Assembly: GCA_949126835.1 (NCBI GenBank)
Contig: OX421494.1
Location: 3,355,201-3,419,200 of the forward strand
Length of the DNA stretch: 64,000 nucleotides
Direction of reading: 5' to 3'
Source of the DNA: Anisus vortex
Taxonomy: Eukaryota > Mollusca > Gastropoda > Planorbidae
This document shows positions 10,701 through 25,700 of the stretch, piece by piece. How positions within the stretch are numbered: position 1 is the stretch's first letter; each line of letters opens with the position of its first letter. A program made the translations under genes and the position numbers. The notes below the pieces were generated by a model. That model was given only the letters and a program-made list of their open reading frames with translations. It was not told where the DNA came from and searched no databases.

Positions 10701-13700
10701 TTACATGTCCTTTACAGGAGTTTAAATTTTACACATGAATAATTACAGAAATTTCATAATAGCCTATAGTGCTATTAAATAAGTCTTTTATGTTTATTAA
10801 ATTAATAATAAGCTTACACATAAATTTGTCTTAGAATTGCTATGTTCAATTATAGAAGATGAGCAAAAAATCTTTTAAATGTAACTAATCTGTCTCAATT
10901 AATGAGCGCCTTGTCTTGAATGTAATTCGCTAATTGTAGGCCTATAATGTCAGATACATAATATGTAGTCACTTCTGAGTGGTCAAGTGTAAGTGACCTC
11001 TTTGTATGCTTAATACAGCTTTCATGTGCGATAAAATGTGTTCACAAGTGTAAGTTGACCAAAAAGATGAAAGTAAAAGAGCGAATGCCTAGCTGCGGCC
11101 TAGCAGTTGTGAATAGCAGACGACTTTACTAAGCTGCTTCCTTCCAGATTTTTAACGCAGACGGGCATATTGGTGTAATGTTATTGTTTATTGTGTGTTA
11201 TTTTATTGTCTTATATTCTTAAGCCGAAACATACTTAAAAAACATATTCGTTTTTACAATACAATGTTTATTAAATAGATAACATGGTATGGTTTGCTTA
11301 GCTTCGTCTCTTAACTTACGCTCTAATGCATTCTGGGATAGTAATATTTTCAAAGGAGAGTAATCATTAAATAAACTCTAGACTATAGATAGGCCCTATT
11401 ACAATTTGGAGGCCCATTTTTTAAATGTTTAAAGTTCAACTTTGAAAATCGCTAATATTCTTCACCTTCATCCATCCCATGTTTTGACAGTTGGATGATT
11501 TTCTGCTATTCGTCTCGGTCCTGAGAATCTGCAAGAGACAAGCCGGTCAACTCCTTGATGTCATCCTCCAATCGTCTCTTTTGTCTGCCTCTCTCTTATT
11601 TCCACCCTGTACTGTGCCCTGTAGAATCGCCAATATCCCTCCACTTTAAAAAAATATCTACATCCAAGAAGGTTGTAGTAATATCAAACCAGTTAGGCTT
11701 GATGTGGTATGAAAAAATGAGTCCATCATTTTGAAAGACTTGCCTTTGATTACAAAATTCCGCTTCTTTTTCTTCATATTACTGTGGAGACCCCGTTAGG
11801 CCCGATGGAAAAGTCCACAATTTAACAACATACAAAATGTTATAACATACAAACAACAATTACAAACAGATGACGGAGTTTCATTGGAGGTATTTAGTCC
11901 AACCCTTCAGTAAAGAGTTGAAAGCCGGTGCAGACTTCAGAGAGGGGCAGTGATGGAGGCTTGGTCCAATGTGTTCAATAGCTGACTGGGTGCTTTGAGT
12001 GCTTCGATGTACTTCTGAAAAAAGCCCAACTATCTATCTTAATATAATGTATGCCATTATATTGAAATGTACATGTCGTTAAATCTTTTGAACTTGAATA
12101 CATGCCAAGATATCTCCAGTTTACAGTTTCAATGCAAATCCTTTCTAGTGGTCCTTGTAAATGCAAGTTCAAATCACTTAAATTTGTCGTTATGTCATTC
12201 AGAAACATCGGCTTCAACAGTCAGTTGTCCTCATTCAGAACCGGAAAATGTTGGTTTTTAATCAATAAAAAAAACCTGATTGGAGGTCACCCGCGTGCCA
12301 TTGAAAATCTCTCTGCGTGTCAAGTTTGGCACGCGTGTCTTAGGCTGCCGACCCCTTAACTAGACATTGAGAGATACTGAAATAAAAAAAAAAGTCTTTC
12401 AAAAAGTGTTAAAAAACCTTCCACTTGAATTATTGCTTTTTGGGCCATTTCCCTCCTCCCCTTCTTTTCTCAACCTCCACAAATTGTGAAACATGTTAAA
12501 AAAACTTACTAATTGTGATTGAATGGGGAGGTGCATTTTGCTAAAAATTATCAGCGAACACAATTAGCCTAAACAAGCCGACAATCCGACAATAATATAG
12601 ACATTTTAAAAACAAAATTAAAAACACAATTTTTCGACCTATTTTAATAATTTATGGTAAATCTAAAGCAAATTCGAAGACTTTGTTATGAATAGCGCTT
12701 TGTAAATATGTCATTTGTAATTTGTTTGTAGAATAAACCTCGCTGTACCCAAAGAATATTTTTTTCAATTGCTAAAATTAAATAGTAAAACTTACTATCT
12801 GCAATTGTTCAACAGGATTTAAGCAAGCAGCTGTGTCCTAAGACTGGTGAGATTTGCCAAGGGAAAAAACCTGGCGAGATCTGCGCGTCACATGGAGTTA
12901 AGCCCCTTGAATTAACTCTTCAGGAGTGTCGGTGGATAAAACCTGCCAGCCTGCAGCAGCTTGGGGAAATTTTTCAAAACAATAAAAATAACAACATACG
13001 TCTGCTGTTTGGAAATACTTCCACTGGTAAATAAATAGATTTTAGTTTTTATTCAATAAAGAAATTGTTTTGTCTTTTGACTAGGATTTTATTTTTATGA
13101 AATAATGCATTGATGGTTAGCTAGTTTTAGGGGTTCCCTGGTTACTTCATGAAACTTTTTATAAGTTATAAGCCAGAATGTCGTTCTTGAAACAGCCTAG
13201 TATTTTCAAATAGTATAGACCTAAATTTAAGACATTTTCGTATATGATACGTAGGGGGTAGTATATGAATATTGAATATAGTTCAGTTTGTTAAGTAGGC
13301 CTATTTTAGATTTTTTGAAATTTAGAAATAGATCTTGATCTAGTATAAATTAGCCAACACCAATTATTTTCCAGGTATTTTCAAAAATGAAGGCCCTTTC
13401 AATATTTATATTGATCTTCATGGTGTCAGGGAACTGTATCAATATGAGGTAAATAAATTATTACATGTAACATGTATCATTTAAATCCCTTTCATTATAC
13501 AGTCTGTTATAGTATTCAAGTTATAGTATAAAGAAACTTATTTTACAGATACTGTATTTTCCTTTGTGTGCACTTGTTGTTTTTTTCTGACAGTAAAGCT
13601 ATTTTAACACTAGGTCTCTTCTTTGTAAAATGTAAAACATTTGTTGTTATACAGAGTCGATAACTTATATATTATATAATGTGACTGTGGCAGTTTAAAT

Positions 13701-16700
13701 GTATTTTTTATAGACCTATAATAATACAAATAGTAATAAAATAAAAATATTAGCATTAATCTTGCAGGAATTATCAAATGGTGTTAGATTTGGAGCTAAT
13801 ACCACACTGACAAAACTAAAGGATCAACTGAGAGAACTCCAGACCAAACCTGGCTTTGCTTACTGCAGCAGAGTTATCCGCCATCTAAAAGTACTAGCAA
13901 GTGTTCTAGTCAGGAATGTAAGTTTTAAGTCCAAGTATTTTTCAAATGTACTTTAATTTTGACCTAATTGTTACTTCAACATTTTTCTGAATTGATTTGT
14001 TATATTTTCTTTAGCAGATTAAAAACAATATCACCAGTTTACTAGTTCTTCTTTTTTTTTCTTAATTTGTTTAATGATAGTCAGAATTTTAAATAAGAGA
14101 TAAAAAAAAACAACAGTTGGACCGAATTGATCCATGGGTCCGATGAAGCAGCATTCACCAGTCTCTGTGGCCACAGCATACTAGGTGATTGTGTGGCCAG
14201 CACTAGGCACAGCCGCCTTTATTAAGACCAACTAAGGTCAGGTACCCATCAGAGCTGGGTAGACTCAGGGACACCCTCCAGACCCAGGAACAAATCCTAG
14301 CCTGCACCAGGATTCAAACCCAGGACCTTCGGCTCGCCAGTCGAATGCGCTGCCACTCGATTACCGAGCCCCAGATACATGTGTAGATTTTAAAAAATTA
14401 ATTTGACAATAATTTTTTTTTATTCATTAGCATGAGCTCTAGAAATCAATGTTATAATTAAGAAATTTTTTATCTATAACTTAATAATCTTCTGTATTAT
14501 ATAAAAATGATTTATATACTTCCCTTCACAAAGTAAACACGTGGAACATTGTTCAATATTGTATTTACCTTTTGCTACTATAAATTGTATAAATCTCCTT
14601 ATCTTTAAGGCTGGCTGCATTGCTGGAAATCTAATGATCAAGAAAAACCATCCAGAGTTTCCTTCAGATCTTTTTACTATCCTTGAAAGTCTTGGAGCCA
14701 GCATTGGAATTTATGGTCAGCTTTTACACTTAACACTTTAATAACTTTTATATCTGAGTTATAAATTAGAGGGTTACATTTTATTGTTTTTCTTTACATT
14801 AAGGCTTATTACGTGGGGGCACAATATTTAATAATGAAGAGGAATAAGGCCTTAAAAGGCATAATAGTTTTAAAAGGCAATTTGTACATACCAGTGTACT
14901 GTAAGATGGATGTCTTGAAACATTACATTGACATAAGTTGGTAGTGAAAAAAGTTATATTAGTTATAAGTTATTAGTTAAACATTTTTCCTTGTTTGTAA
15001 TGTTAAATAATATGTCTCTAATAAAATTCCACCGTGTGGGTATCGGGGGTCCTGGAAATGACCAGGTGAAAGAAGAACCCCACTGCTAAATCCCAATTGC
15101 ATGTCGTTAAAGGCGACATAGTGGGTTGTGCATTGACTGTATAACCTGTGCACGTAAAACTTGTACCCCCCCCCCTTTGCGGTGCAGTTCGACAGAGGTC
15201 CAGATTGCACTACCCTGGATAGAGGTTTTGCGCCGCTCCTGCTGTGGGACTCTGATGTTGGTAGCATGGAGATGGGTGGGTGTAGAGTCGTGAGTGGGCC
15301 TGGAGGCAGGATGTGACAATTCCACAGAGTATTCCCAGAATCTAAAAAAAACTAAATGGCACAACTGAGTGTCATAACCATTTGGAGAGCTCGGTGGAAG
15401 GCGGAGCTTGGACCATAGGCCAGCCCCAACTCAGTCCTGACTCAATGCAGCCCGATCCCAGAGTACCACTCACAGTCGGTTGGCGCACAACCGAAAAATC
15501 TCTTGAACTGCGGCGTTTGAAAAAAGCCACAAACGAGAACCCAGAATAACAATTCCAGTGTATCTGACATTGACTGTGAGAGAGCAAACTGCTCTTCAGA
15601 ATGGCTAATAGAAGAAGAAGACTCTAATATAATAATATATGCTTTTCTGCCTTATAAAAAAAAACTATGATATTTAATCAGTAAACATGAAAGAAAATCT
15701 GACAAAGTTAAGGGGAAGTAAAGGCAACTTATTCCCCTTGCATAACAAAGGGTACACTCTCTGCAGTCACTTGCCATGGCCTAAAGGGTACTTTATATAC
15801 AAGATATTATTTGATGGGTACCTGATCTTAGTTGGGGTAAAGTAAAGGTGGCTGGGCATTGTGCATCCTCTAGTATGCCATGGCCACAGAAAATTGTCAA
15901 CATAACTTCACTGCCCCTACGATCAATTTGGTCCAAAGGGTAGGCTACTTTACTTTTGTTTTATATTTGACATTTTATTTTTTCACTATTATTTAAATTC
16001 CATTATTTGTTTATGTAAGTCACTTTATAAAATATATTTTACTGATAATCATAATAAATATCTGACTTAGAATCAGCCTCCAATTCTACCAACAAGTACA
16101 GCTTATTACAGTTTTTACATCAAGTTGATATGGCAGGCAAGGCTGTAGCTTTTGTGGAGATTCCTAAACTGGAACCAAATGTCTTTTTCAGATCTTTTAA
16201 GATTACTCCTAGATGGCAGGTAATTTGATTTTCCAACTATTCTATTTTAAACATTGCATTATTGAAATATATTACCACACAAAAATTTTTTACATAAAAA
16301 GATAAACAAGTAAACAAATTGACAATGTTGAGCTAGTTCAGTAAATTACCTGATTATTCATTTAAATTATATTAAATAGTTATTTGTAGGCCTATTTATA
16401 CGTTTAAAAAAATATTTTATTAAACAAAATGAACACTAGTTTGTTACAGCTTTTAGAATCTATAGAAGGGTAAAACATAATTTTTTTTTTAGCCCTAAAA
16501 AACTTTAAATATCAATTTAATTACACATGAAATGTAAATAAAAAAAAAACACAGTAGTTTGCTGTAATTTTACACAACTTTAACCAATGTTTTATTTCAG
16601 AATGCACATGCCTATGTAAATGCAGCTTTTAAGTTGAGTGTTGATGGAAGAACAATTAAAAACCCATCACTTGTGTTTGCTGGCATCAGTCAAGACATGG

Positions 16701-19700
16701 TACAAAGAAAACAAATCTTACTTTAGTTTTAATTAAGATAATTTCTGCAGTTGTCTGAATAGTCTATGAAACAAAAGTGTCTTAAATATAAACTAAAACT
16801 ACAATAGGTAGCAGTGTGTTTGTTTCATTTATCAATAACACTTGTGTAACATTTGGTGTGGTCATCCATGTTCTGATCAATCTCTCAATCAAGGTACATG
16901 CTAAAAAAACTGAAGAGTTTCTTCAAGGGAAAGAACTGAGTAACTCTATCATTAAAGGTATATTTTGTTTGTTGATATTTCCACTTCCAAATGACTCATT
17001 CAAAGAATTTCCTTTAGTTGATTGTAAGCAGTCAATCGTCAATTCAGTCTTAGTATGCTATGCTCCTAAAATCCTAATCTTATTGTATGAGGATGAGTGT
17101 AGGACGCAATAATCTGCTTTATAGAAAGGAGCGTCTGTAATGTATAAGATAAGAAGGAACAAACATTTGAGTTTAAAAAAAAAAAATTATTTTTAGGAAG
17201 TTAGGAATTTAAAATTTTTTAATAACAATTGCAATTTGGTTTCTTTGTTTTTTTTTTAAATATAATACCAAATTTGTGAGTTTATTAGAATTATTGATCT
17301 TGACCAATGTTATGTGTCTCTTTAAAATACTGGACACACCTTCCTAGCTCTTAAGTTCAGGGTGTAACATGTAAAGGGGTGGATCAAAGAAGGGGTACGC
17401 CAATATCCTGTATGAAACTAGCGTAACAAAGGGTACACTCTCTGCAGTCACATGCCCTACTCTGCTTCTCTCCACCTGCAGATTTTTCCACGGATTATTA
17501 ACGTATTCTTACACTGTTTTGCCCAGTAGCACAAGTTCCAGACTATAGGCCCGGGCAATGGTCTCCCCGAGTCTTTGTGGCTCTTGTCAGTGCAATAAAA
17601 TCTCAGATGCTCAACATGGGCCGCCTATGTAATTTTATACGGATCGTATCGATGGTTTACACACTTCGCAGTGAGACCCATGGGTACAGAAGTGATCGTT
17701 TTCAAACATTTTACAAAGTCTATGCAAATGTATATTGCACTTAAAGTTATCTGTTTTATTCCTTATATTTTCTTAATTTTTATATCATTGAATCTTGTCT
17801 ATCTTTTCCACCGGAGCATAGAAACTCTAAAAGTTCTGGAGTCAGAGATCAACCCAGTTGATGATTTTCCACTGATAGCTTCATCCAAATATAGAAAGGA
17901 TTTGGCCATTAATCTGCTCTACAAGGTAGGGCCTTAGCAGTAGGAAAGTAAAGGATTTCCCTGCCATTTGATCTATAGGATCTGCAAAGAAGTGTTTACA
18001 AGTTTTGTTGCCAAGGCATACTAGGGGATTGCACATTGGCATACATTGGCCCAATGCGAATGGGCCTTTACTTATCATTAACTATTGTCAGGTATCCATC
18101 AGAGCTAGCTAGACTCATGGATTCCCTCCAGACCTCGAAAAAAAAATCCTAGCCTACACAAGGATTCAAACAAATGATCCTTGGTATGCCAGTCAAGCAC
18201 GCTGCCACTCTGTCCCTTTGTCAATAGCTAACACAAATTGTTTGTTAAGTTCAAGTTTTTTAATGCCAGCTTCCACTATATATCTTATAACTGATTAATG
18301 TATACCTTTATACTGAAATTTAATATAACCTAAATCATTTCAGTTGTAAAAACTTAAAAGAGTATAAGAATTACAAATAAGAGCAAAACAAATAATATAG
18401 TTTATTTTATGGTTTTCATTGAATGGTTTTTGTCCTATTCCTGAGTTCATTCCCCTTTCTCTTTAATGTACTGTTGTGTTTAGACTCTCCTGGAAGTCTA
18501 TCAACCAAAAGATACCAAACTGCAGAGTGGCGCTGTGAGTATGGAGAGAAGTCTGTCTTCTGGTCTGCAGACATTCCAGGAGAAGAGTTCAGAGTTTCCC
18601 TTGAAGCAAGCAATGCCAAAGCTGGAGGCACCCTTGCAGGTAAAGCCAGGGGAAAGTGAGTGTAAGGTTTGACTTGTGTGTACATACTAAAGCTTACTGA
18701 CCCACAGCCACCCAAATTAAAGTAAGTATTCCATCAAACCAAAATGATTCATGGGGCTAATGGCCAATGAAGCAGCGTCCAACAGTTTCTGTGGCCACTG
18801 CTTACTAGGGGATTGTGTGACCAGCACAATGTCCAGCCGCCAAATAAAATCAGGCGCCCATCAGACTGGGTAGACTCAGGGATACCTTCCACACCAGAGA
18901 ACAAATCCTAGCCTTCACCAGGATTCGAACCCAGGACCTTTGGTACACCAGCCAAACACTTGGCCACAATGCCTCCTTCAGCCACCTAATTGCCCTGTAT
19001 TGTTTCTATGTGAAAGACTGGACTTAGCATGAAATGTTTTGCTTAAATGTATGAATATTGGCTGATTATGTTAAATGGTCAACTTAAAGAATGTGAAAAT
19101 TGAGAATGAAGTCAGTTATTACAAAATACAGATACCTGTATACTTGCACATTGAACTTAATGAGACTAAAATTTCATTTACAATGTTTTGCAATCTTTAC
19201 CATGACTGAGAAATAAATGAGTCTATAAAGCCTCACTTTCGATGCCTTATGTCCCTGATCATCCTTTGTAGGCATCTGGGGAAACATTTTACACCAATGA
19301 CATCGCAGCCTTTAAACGTGAACTGTACGGATCATTTGTGACAACTACAGTAGCCTCTGGAGTTATAGAAGATGTAGATCTGACTGAAGCTTTGGTAAGC
19401 AACAGTTCTTATTACTTTTTACTTTTTTCAAAAGTAAGAGACATATAAATATGTAACTAGTCATTCAATACCAATTGACTTATAGCATGGCCTAAAATAA
19501 TCTATAGTTTTTATGTCTTATTTATCTATTTCTGCACAGGCAACACCTGGTGTGTTCAGGTACATTAGCGCTGCTGACATCCCAAAGGAGGGGAAAAATG
19601 ACTTCATGTCCATTTCTTTAATACCTGTACATCCTGAAGAGGTTTGCATTTTTTTCTTTAGTTTTCAATGTTTTAACGTCATGGAATTCATGAAAACCTC

Positions 19701-22700
19701 TGCTATATTTAAATAGCAAACAGCAGAAACAATTTGTGCATCTCAATCCATCTGATTGTCAAAGAATGATTTTATTCCAAGCCTAAAATTGTAAGACTGC
19801 ACATCCAAGCATTAATCAACGTTATATTTTGTAAATACTTTTAATCAAACTATACACCGAATCTAACTCACAAGGCAGTTATTTGTTTAAAAACAAATTA
19901 ACATCAACATTTTTTAGTTGTTTGAGAATCATGACAGTAAATTGTCTAGTTTAGGTTAACTCTTATCTTATTCATTATAGACGCTCCTTCTATAAAGAAG
20001 ATTATTGCGTCCTATGCTCATCCGTGGTCCGAGTCTAGTCTCTACTCAGTAGGAACTGTTTCACAGTTACTTTCTATTAATTAACTAGTTCAGCAATTTT
20101 TCTATAACCATTTCAACAATAGCGAATAGAAATCCAAATTGTTTTAGAATTTCCACAGTAATGCTGTAACATGATCCAATCAAATTTGGGTTGTTATAAC
20201 ATGATCCAATCAAATTTGGGTTGTTATAACATGATCCAATCAAATTTGGGTTGTTATAACATGATCCAATCAAATTTGGGTTGTTATAACATGATCCAAT
20301 GAAATTTGGGTTGTTATAACATGATCCAATCAAATTTGGGTTGTTATAACATGATCCAATCAAATTTGGGTTGTTATAACATAATCCAATCAAATTTGGG
20401 TTGTTGTAACATGATCCAATCAAATTTGGGTTGTTGTAACATGATCCGATCAAATGTGTGCTATTGTAGCTTGATCCAATCAAATTTGTGCTATTGCAAC
20501 TTGATCCAATCAAACTTCTGCTATTGTAACGAATTTCTGCTTTTTCACTAAAGGTCTTCGTCACCAGAGAAGTTTCCTATGCCGGTCAATCCATCGGTTT
20601 AATTTTAGCAGGTAATGAAGTCCTGAATATTGGTGCTAATAAAAACAACGTGTAGCGTTTAAGCAACTATGTAATACGATATAGAAAGTGTATCAAAAAA
20701 GCAACGTTTCCTTCATTGTGAGGCCTGAAAAGTTGGCCGCTATATACATGTGTGTTTACTTTCACTAACTAGAAATGGTACAAATTTATTTAGAACAAAA
20801 ATAAGTTTAACAAAATAAAAAGATTTGAAAATGCAACTTTTGTAAAAAAAAATATTTTAATAGAAAACCAAACTATAGCTGCTGAAGCTGCTAAGAAAGT
20901 GAAAGTGACCTATTCCAATGTCAAGGACGCAGTAGTGGACATTGAAGATGCTATCGCCAAATCTTTGCTGCACCCTGAACTCAAAGAAGAGAAACTTATT
21001 GGCAGCCCAGAAGGTCAGGATTTATTTACTAATTCTAAGACGTGCAGCTGTTTTACAAATGGCATTAAACGTATTGTTATTGACATCATATCATTATATA
21101 CATTTTATTGTGTGTATATAGGGAAATAATGGCAAAATAACACTTTTTTAATTTGACAAATTCTGTAGGCCTATATATTATACACTAACTAAACTCAGAA
21201 CTTTTTATGCTGTACAGATGGCTTTAAAGAATCTGATGTTGTGGTGACTGGTGAGGTCAGAGAAGGGTCACAATACTATTTCTACCTTGAGAACCAGGTC
21301 AGTTTACAAGTTTCATTTCTCCTCTTTACGTCAGATATTTACAAATGAAATATTGAAATGTTTTATATTCTCTTAGAAAATGACTTTAAAAACTCCGATG
21401 TTGATCTGAGACTTAAATATTTTACTAACAAAAATTTTCAGAAAAGGTAAAGCAACAAAAATAAATGAAATATTAAGTGCGAGAAAATACTACAAAAGTG
21501 AATGTTTTAATCACTCTTAGTTGTTGCATTCATATTTTATGATTTACACATTAAAAATGTGTTTACGCTAGTTGTTTTCACTACAACCATTGGATTACAT
21601 AACTTGTTCTTCCACTGTGACACTATGGTCCAAGAAATGTATCTGAAAGGCATCAACAAGCTTGGATATAATTGTGTATATGATATATGATATACTTACC
21701 AGCTTGGCTGAGTTCTCATTGTGACTTGTCTGTGTATGTTTGATTAGACTTTAGTGGAGTGGAAATAAGTGATGACTTTATTCTTGTCATCTGATGGAGA
21801 GGCATTTCTTTCACATTGTTGTTTTATGATCTAACATACAACGTTTTTCTAATGTCTTGGTCTCTTTACTAGGTGTCTGTTGCTGTTCCTACAGAGGATG
21901 GCATTGACCTCTATCCAGCCACCCAGTGGGCAGATGTGAACCAGAAAGCTGCGGCAGCCATTATAGGCAAACCATTCCATTAGTTAGTAGGCTTTTATAT
22001 GTGCACAGTTGTAGCTTACAGAAGTTTTAGAATGAAGATTATTACATCATTGGTTCAAAACTCCTGCAGGGTGATAGGGATCAGATGGTGGCAGGGTTAG
22101 AACCTGGGTCATCGTGTTGACAGTCTGGTGTAGCCTACTAGCCCGATGACTAGACGGCCTAACTTATTTTAGTAACCTGTCAGCCAGTCCAGCTGATCTC
22201 AAATGATGTACATGTACCCATGGGGACATGCTTTGGACCAGTTGATATCTATGCAAATGAAAACATTTTTAATGAGCAAGCTGTTAATGAGGCGTTTGTT
22301 TTAACCCCATTGAACAACAATGTTCAGTTCATTAAAATAGTAATTTTACCTTCCTGCAAGAACTCAATAAAATCTATGTAATCACAAGTGATCTGACAAC
22401 GCTCTTCTGCAGCACAAATATATTTAATCACATTAAATCACAGTCACATATAATATCCAATGAATAATATAATATAATATAAGTCCAAGAAATGAATTAG
22501 TATTCTGATAAAATGTAGTAGCATTACGAGTCTAACGTATACGTCTATACGCTTCTAGATATTCGAGTCGACTAACTTTCCTCCGGTCTTTTACCCCGTG
22601 ATCAGACTTGCCCAGTCAAGCAAGTCTCACATGTAAAACGTGCAAAGCATTCTTTATAAAGCTAAGACGCAGTAGAACAAACTAGATCGTAAGATTGTGA

Positions 22701-25700
22701 CATCCACAATCTTCCCAGTGCCCATAACTCTTGTACTATACAATTGACTTTCCTGAGTCATTTCCCTTTGACCTTGTTAGTGCATACTAGCATTACTCAC
22801 CCCTCCCGGAAAAAAATAATAATTCATTATTATTTTTGCATAATTACATATATAGGGAACATAAATTATTGTTACAAAATCAATGAAATATTTAGTTGCA
22901 TATCAATAGTTAACGTATCTAATTAAGTCATGTAATATTCATGTAATCATAGTACAAAAAAACATAAATAATCATCATAAAACATAAATAATCATAATAA
23001 AAACAATTTACATCAGTGTCTTACAGAAGTTATACACCATCTTATTAACTATGAGACCAAAAATCTGAAGTCTCAAGTTTTACATTAGTCCTAGACAATT
23101 ATCTTTCAGTATTGTCTATTCAATATCTGGGATATAAATGGATAATCTTGATAACACATCTGGCAAATGATTATCTTTTCCAACTATGCTTTTGATCTGA
23201 AACTGATAATCAGATAGTAATAATGCATATTTGTTTATGCGTTTGTTATTTACATTTGACACATTAAAATTTACTAATGGTTTGTGATCTGTCAGAATTG
23301 TAAACTTACGTCCTAACAAATAGTATTGAAATTTCAATACAGCATAAGCTATGCATAAACCTTCCAATTCCAATATACTAAAATTTTTTTCACTATTAGT
23401 TAATGCACGGCTTATATAGAATGCTGGTTTGTACACCATTTCTGAATCTATCATTACTTTCTTAAAAATACAAGCACCTAGTCCTATTTTTGAGGCATCA
23501 CAGGCTAAAATAATTTCATCATTTTTCTGAATAGTTTCCAGAATTGGTTCTTTAGAAAACTCATTAACTAGTTGTCTGAATGATTGTTCACATTCATTAT
23601 TCCAATTTACATAATTTGGTTGAAATTTTTTTGTAAGATCTATGATAGGTCTAACTATTTGACTGTATTTTGGAATAAACTTGCTGTAATAATTGAATAA
23701 ACCTAAGAGTGCTCTAACTTCTTTCTTAGTTTTAGGTGTCTTTATTTCTAAGATCTTTTTGTGTAATTGTTCTGTTGGCTTGACTTGGCCATTAGAAAAT
23801 GTATGTCCCAGAAATTCAATTTCTGATTGTCCTATCTTTAATTTAGTTGGGGATACAGTTAAATTGTTATCTTTTAGTATTTGTAAGACTTCTTCTAAAA
23901 TAGTCAAGTGTTCATCCCAAGTTTCTGTATATATACACACATCATCCACATAGTGAATTATGTTGTTTCTTTGAGGAAGAATTTTTCTCATTAATTTAGT
24001 GAAAGTTGCAGTACTATTTATGAGACCAAATGGCATTACATTCCAGTTAAACACACCTCTATGTGTAATAAAAGCTGCGTAATCTTTAGAATTTTTATCT
24101 AGAGGCACTTGCCAAAAACCTCTGGTCAAGTCTATAGTGGAAAATATTTTCCCAGTTGCCATAGTATTGATGATATTGTCTATGTTAGGTAACCCTTCTT
24201 GATCAATTTTTGTGATTTTATTTAATTTGCGATAGTCACAGCAAAGTCTAATTGAACCATTTTTTTTTCTTACTATTACCATTGGTGAAGAGTATTGAGA
24301 CATAGATTTGTTTATAATCTTATTTTCAATTAATTGGTCTAATTCTTTATCCACTCTGTCAACTAGCATTTGTGGAATTCTATAAGCTTTCGATCTAAAC
24401 TCTTTTTTGTCAGTTAATTCTATTCTATGTTCAATGACATTAGTCAAACCAGGTGTTTTTGTGATTGTATCTTTAAATTTGTTTAATATTTTTACAATTT
24501 TATTTTTAGTTTCTACACTTTGAATATGATCTAAGTTAATTTGCTCTAATTCATTAGTTGTATTTGCGGTCATGCCACACAAGTAGTTAACATTATCTGG
24601 AATGTCTTTAATATTTTCATCTTCAACGATGATAACATTGTTGTTTTCTATTTTGTCATTGGTTTTTGATGTAGTATCAACTATATTGCTTTCTTCATAA
24701 TGTCTTACTCTGCGGATCCCTCGTGTGAGGCTAGTGTCCGCTGGCGAACGTTCATTTTCCTACGCAGGACCGTCCGCTTGGAATCACCTCCCACTACAGC
24801 TTCGCCAGAGCCCTAGCTATGACACCTTCAGGAGCCGGCTGAAGACTCACCTATTTCGTCAGCAGAATTAGCGTATTACTATATATTTCGTTGTCTGTCT
24901 GTATTCTGTAACTGTCGTCTGCGCATAGAACTGTCACCAACGGAATATGCGCTATATAAGCACCGTTATTATTTATTATTTATTTATTTAAATTGTTGAT
25001 GTGAACAATTTTTTCACTACCATTTATGTCAATTTTATATGTAACATCTGACAATTTATGTATAATGTCATAAGGACCTTTCCATTCCATGGCATTACCA
25101 GAACCAATGGGTAAATATACAAGTACTTTGTTTCCTATTTCTAACTTTCTTAAGTTTTTATTCATGTTTTCTCTAAGTATGGTTTTTTCTTTAATTTCTT
25201 GTTTTTTTTCCACAGCAAATTGATATGCTGCTTGCATATGTTTTTCTGTCTTATTTATTAGATCAAAAGGTGACATTTTTGTTTCTTTGATTTTTAGTAA
25301 TTCTGCTTTAAAATTCTCTAATGGACCATTGGCATTTTTACCAAAGATTAACTCAAAAGGTGAGTAACCAGTGCTTTCATGCTTTGCCTGTCTATAAGCA
25401 AAGAGAATTGCTGGTAGGAATTCATCCCATTCATAAGGGTGTTCTTCGCAAACCTTAGCTAACATTTGTTTTATAGTTTGATTTGCCCTTTCAACCATAC
25501 CATTTGACTCTGGGTGGTAGATTGAACTAAAAATTTGTGTTATGTTGAGCATTTTAGTAAAAGCTTGAGTCAATTTGGATTTGAATTGGGTACCATTATC
25601 ACTTAATATAATTTTAGGAAATCCAAATCTGCAGAATATTGGTAATAGTGAGTTACATACTCTATCTGCGGTTATTTCTCTTAGAGGGATTACTTCCACC

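Larger units (their letters stand above)
8206..12357 (-). mobile_element. hAT transposon relic, 4.15 kb, with 8-bp target duplication
   Basis: Left end CAGGGGTCAGCAACCTTTTG and right end GGCTGCCGACCCCTT are inverted repeats. AACTAGAC flanks both sides (8198-8205 and 12358-12365). On the minus strand near 12105-12215 the reading [18 protein letters not shown] matches hAT transposases of the GTF2IRD2/Charlie type. The transposase is otherwise broken. A second TIR element (9072-10541) is nested inside. Confidence 0.8.

Noticed and set aside
18535..18570. A 36-bp GT...AG stretch with ideal GTGAGT and CTGCAG in exon 13
   Set aside because: It is a multiple of three, has no stop, and encodes [12 protein letters not shown], which fits the conserved linker of the family, so it is read as exon sequence.
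20085..20564. A 159-residue repeat protein on the minus strand
   Set aside because: It is produced by the 30-bp minisatellite period inside an intron.
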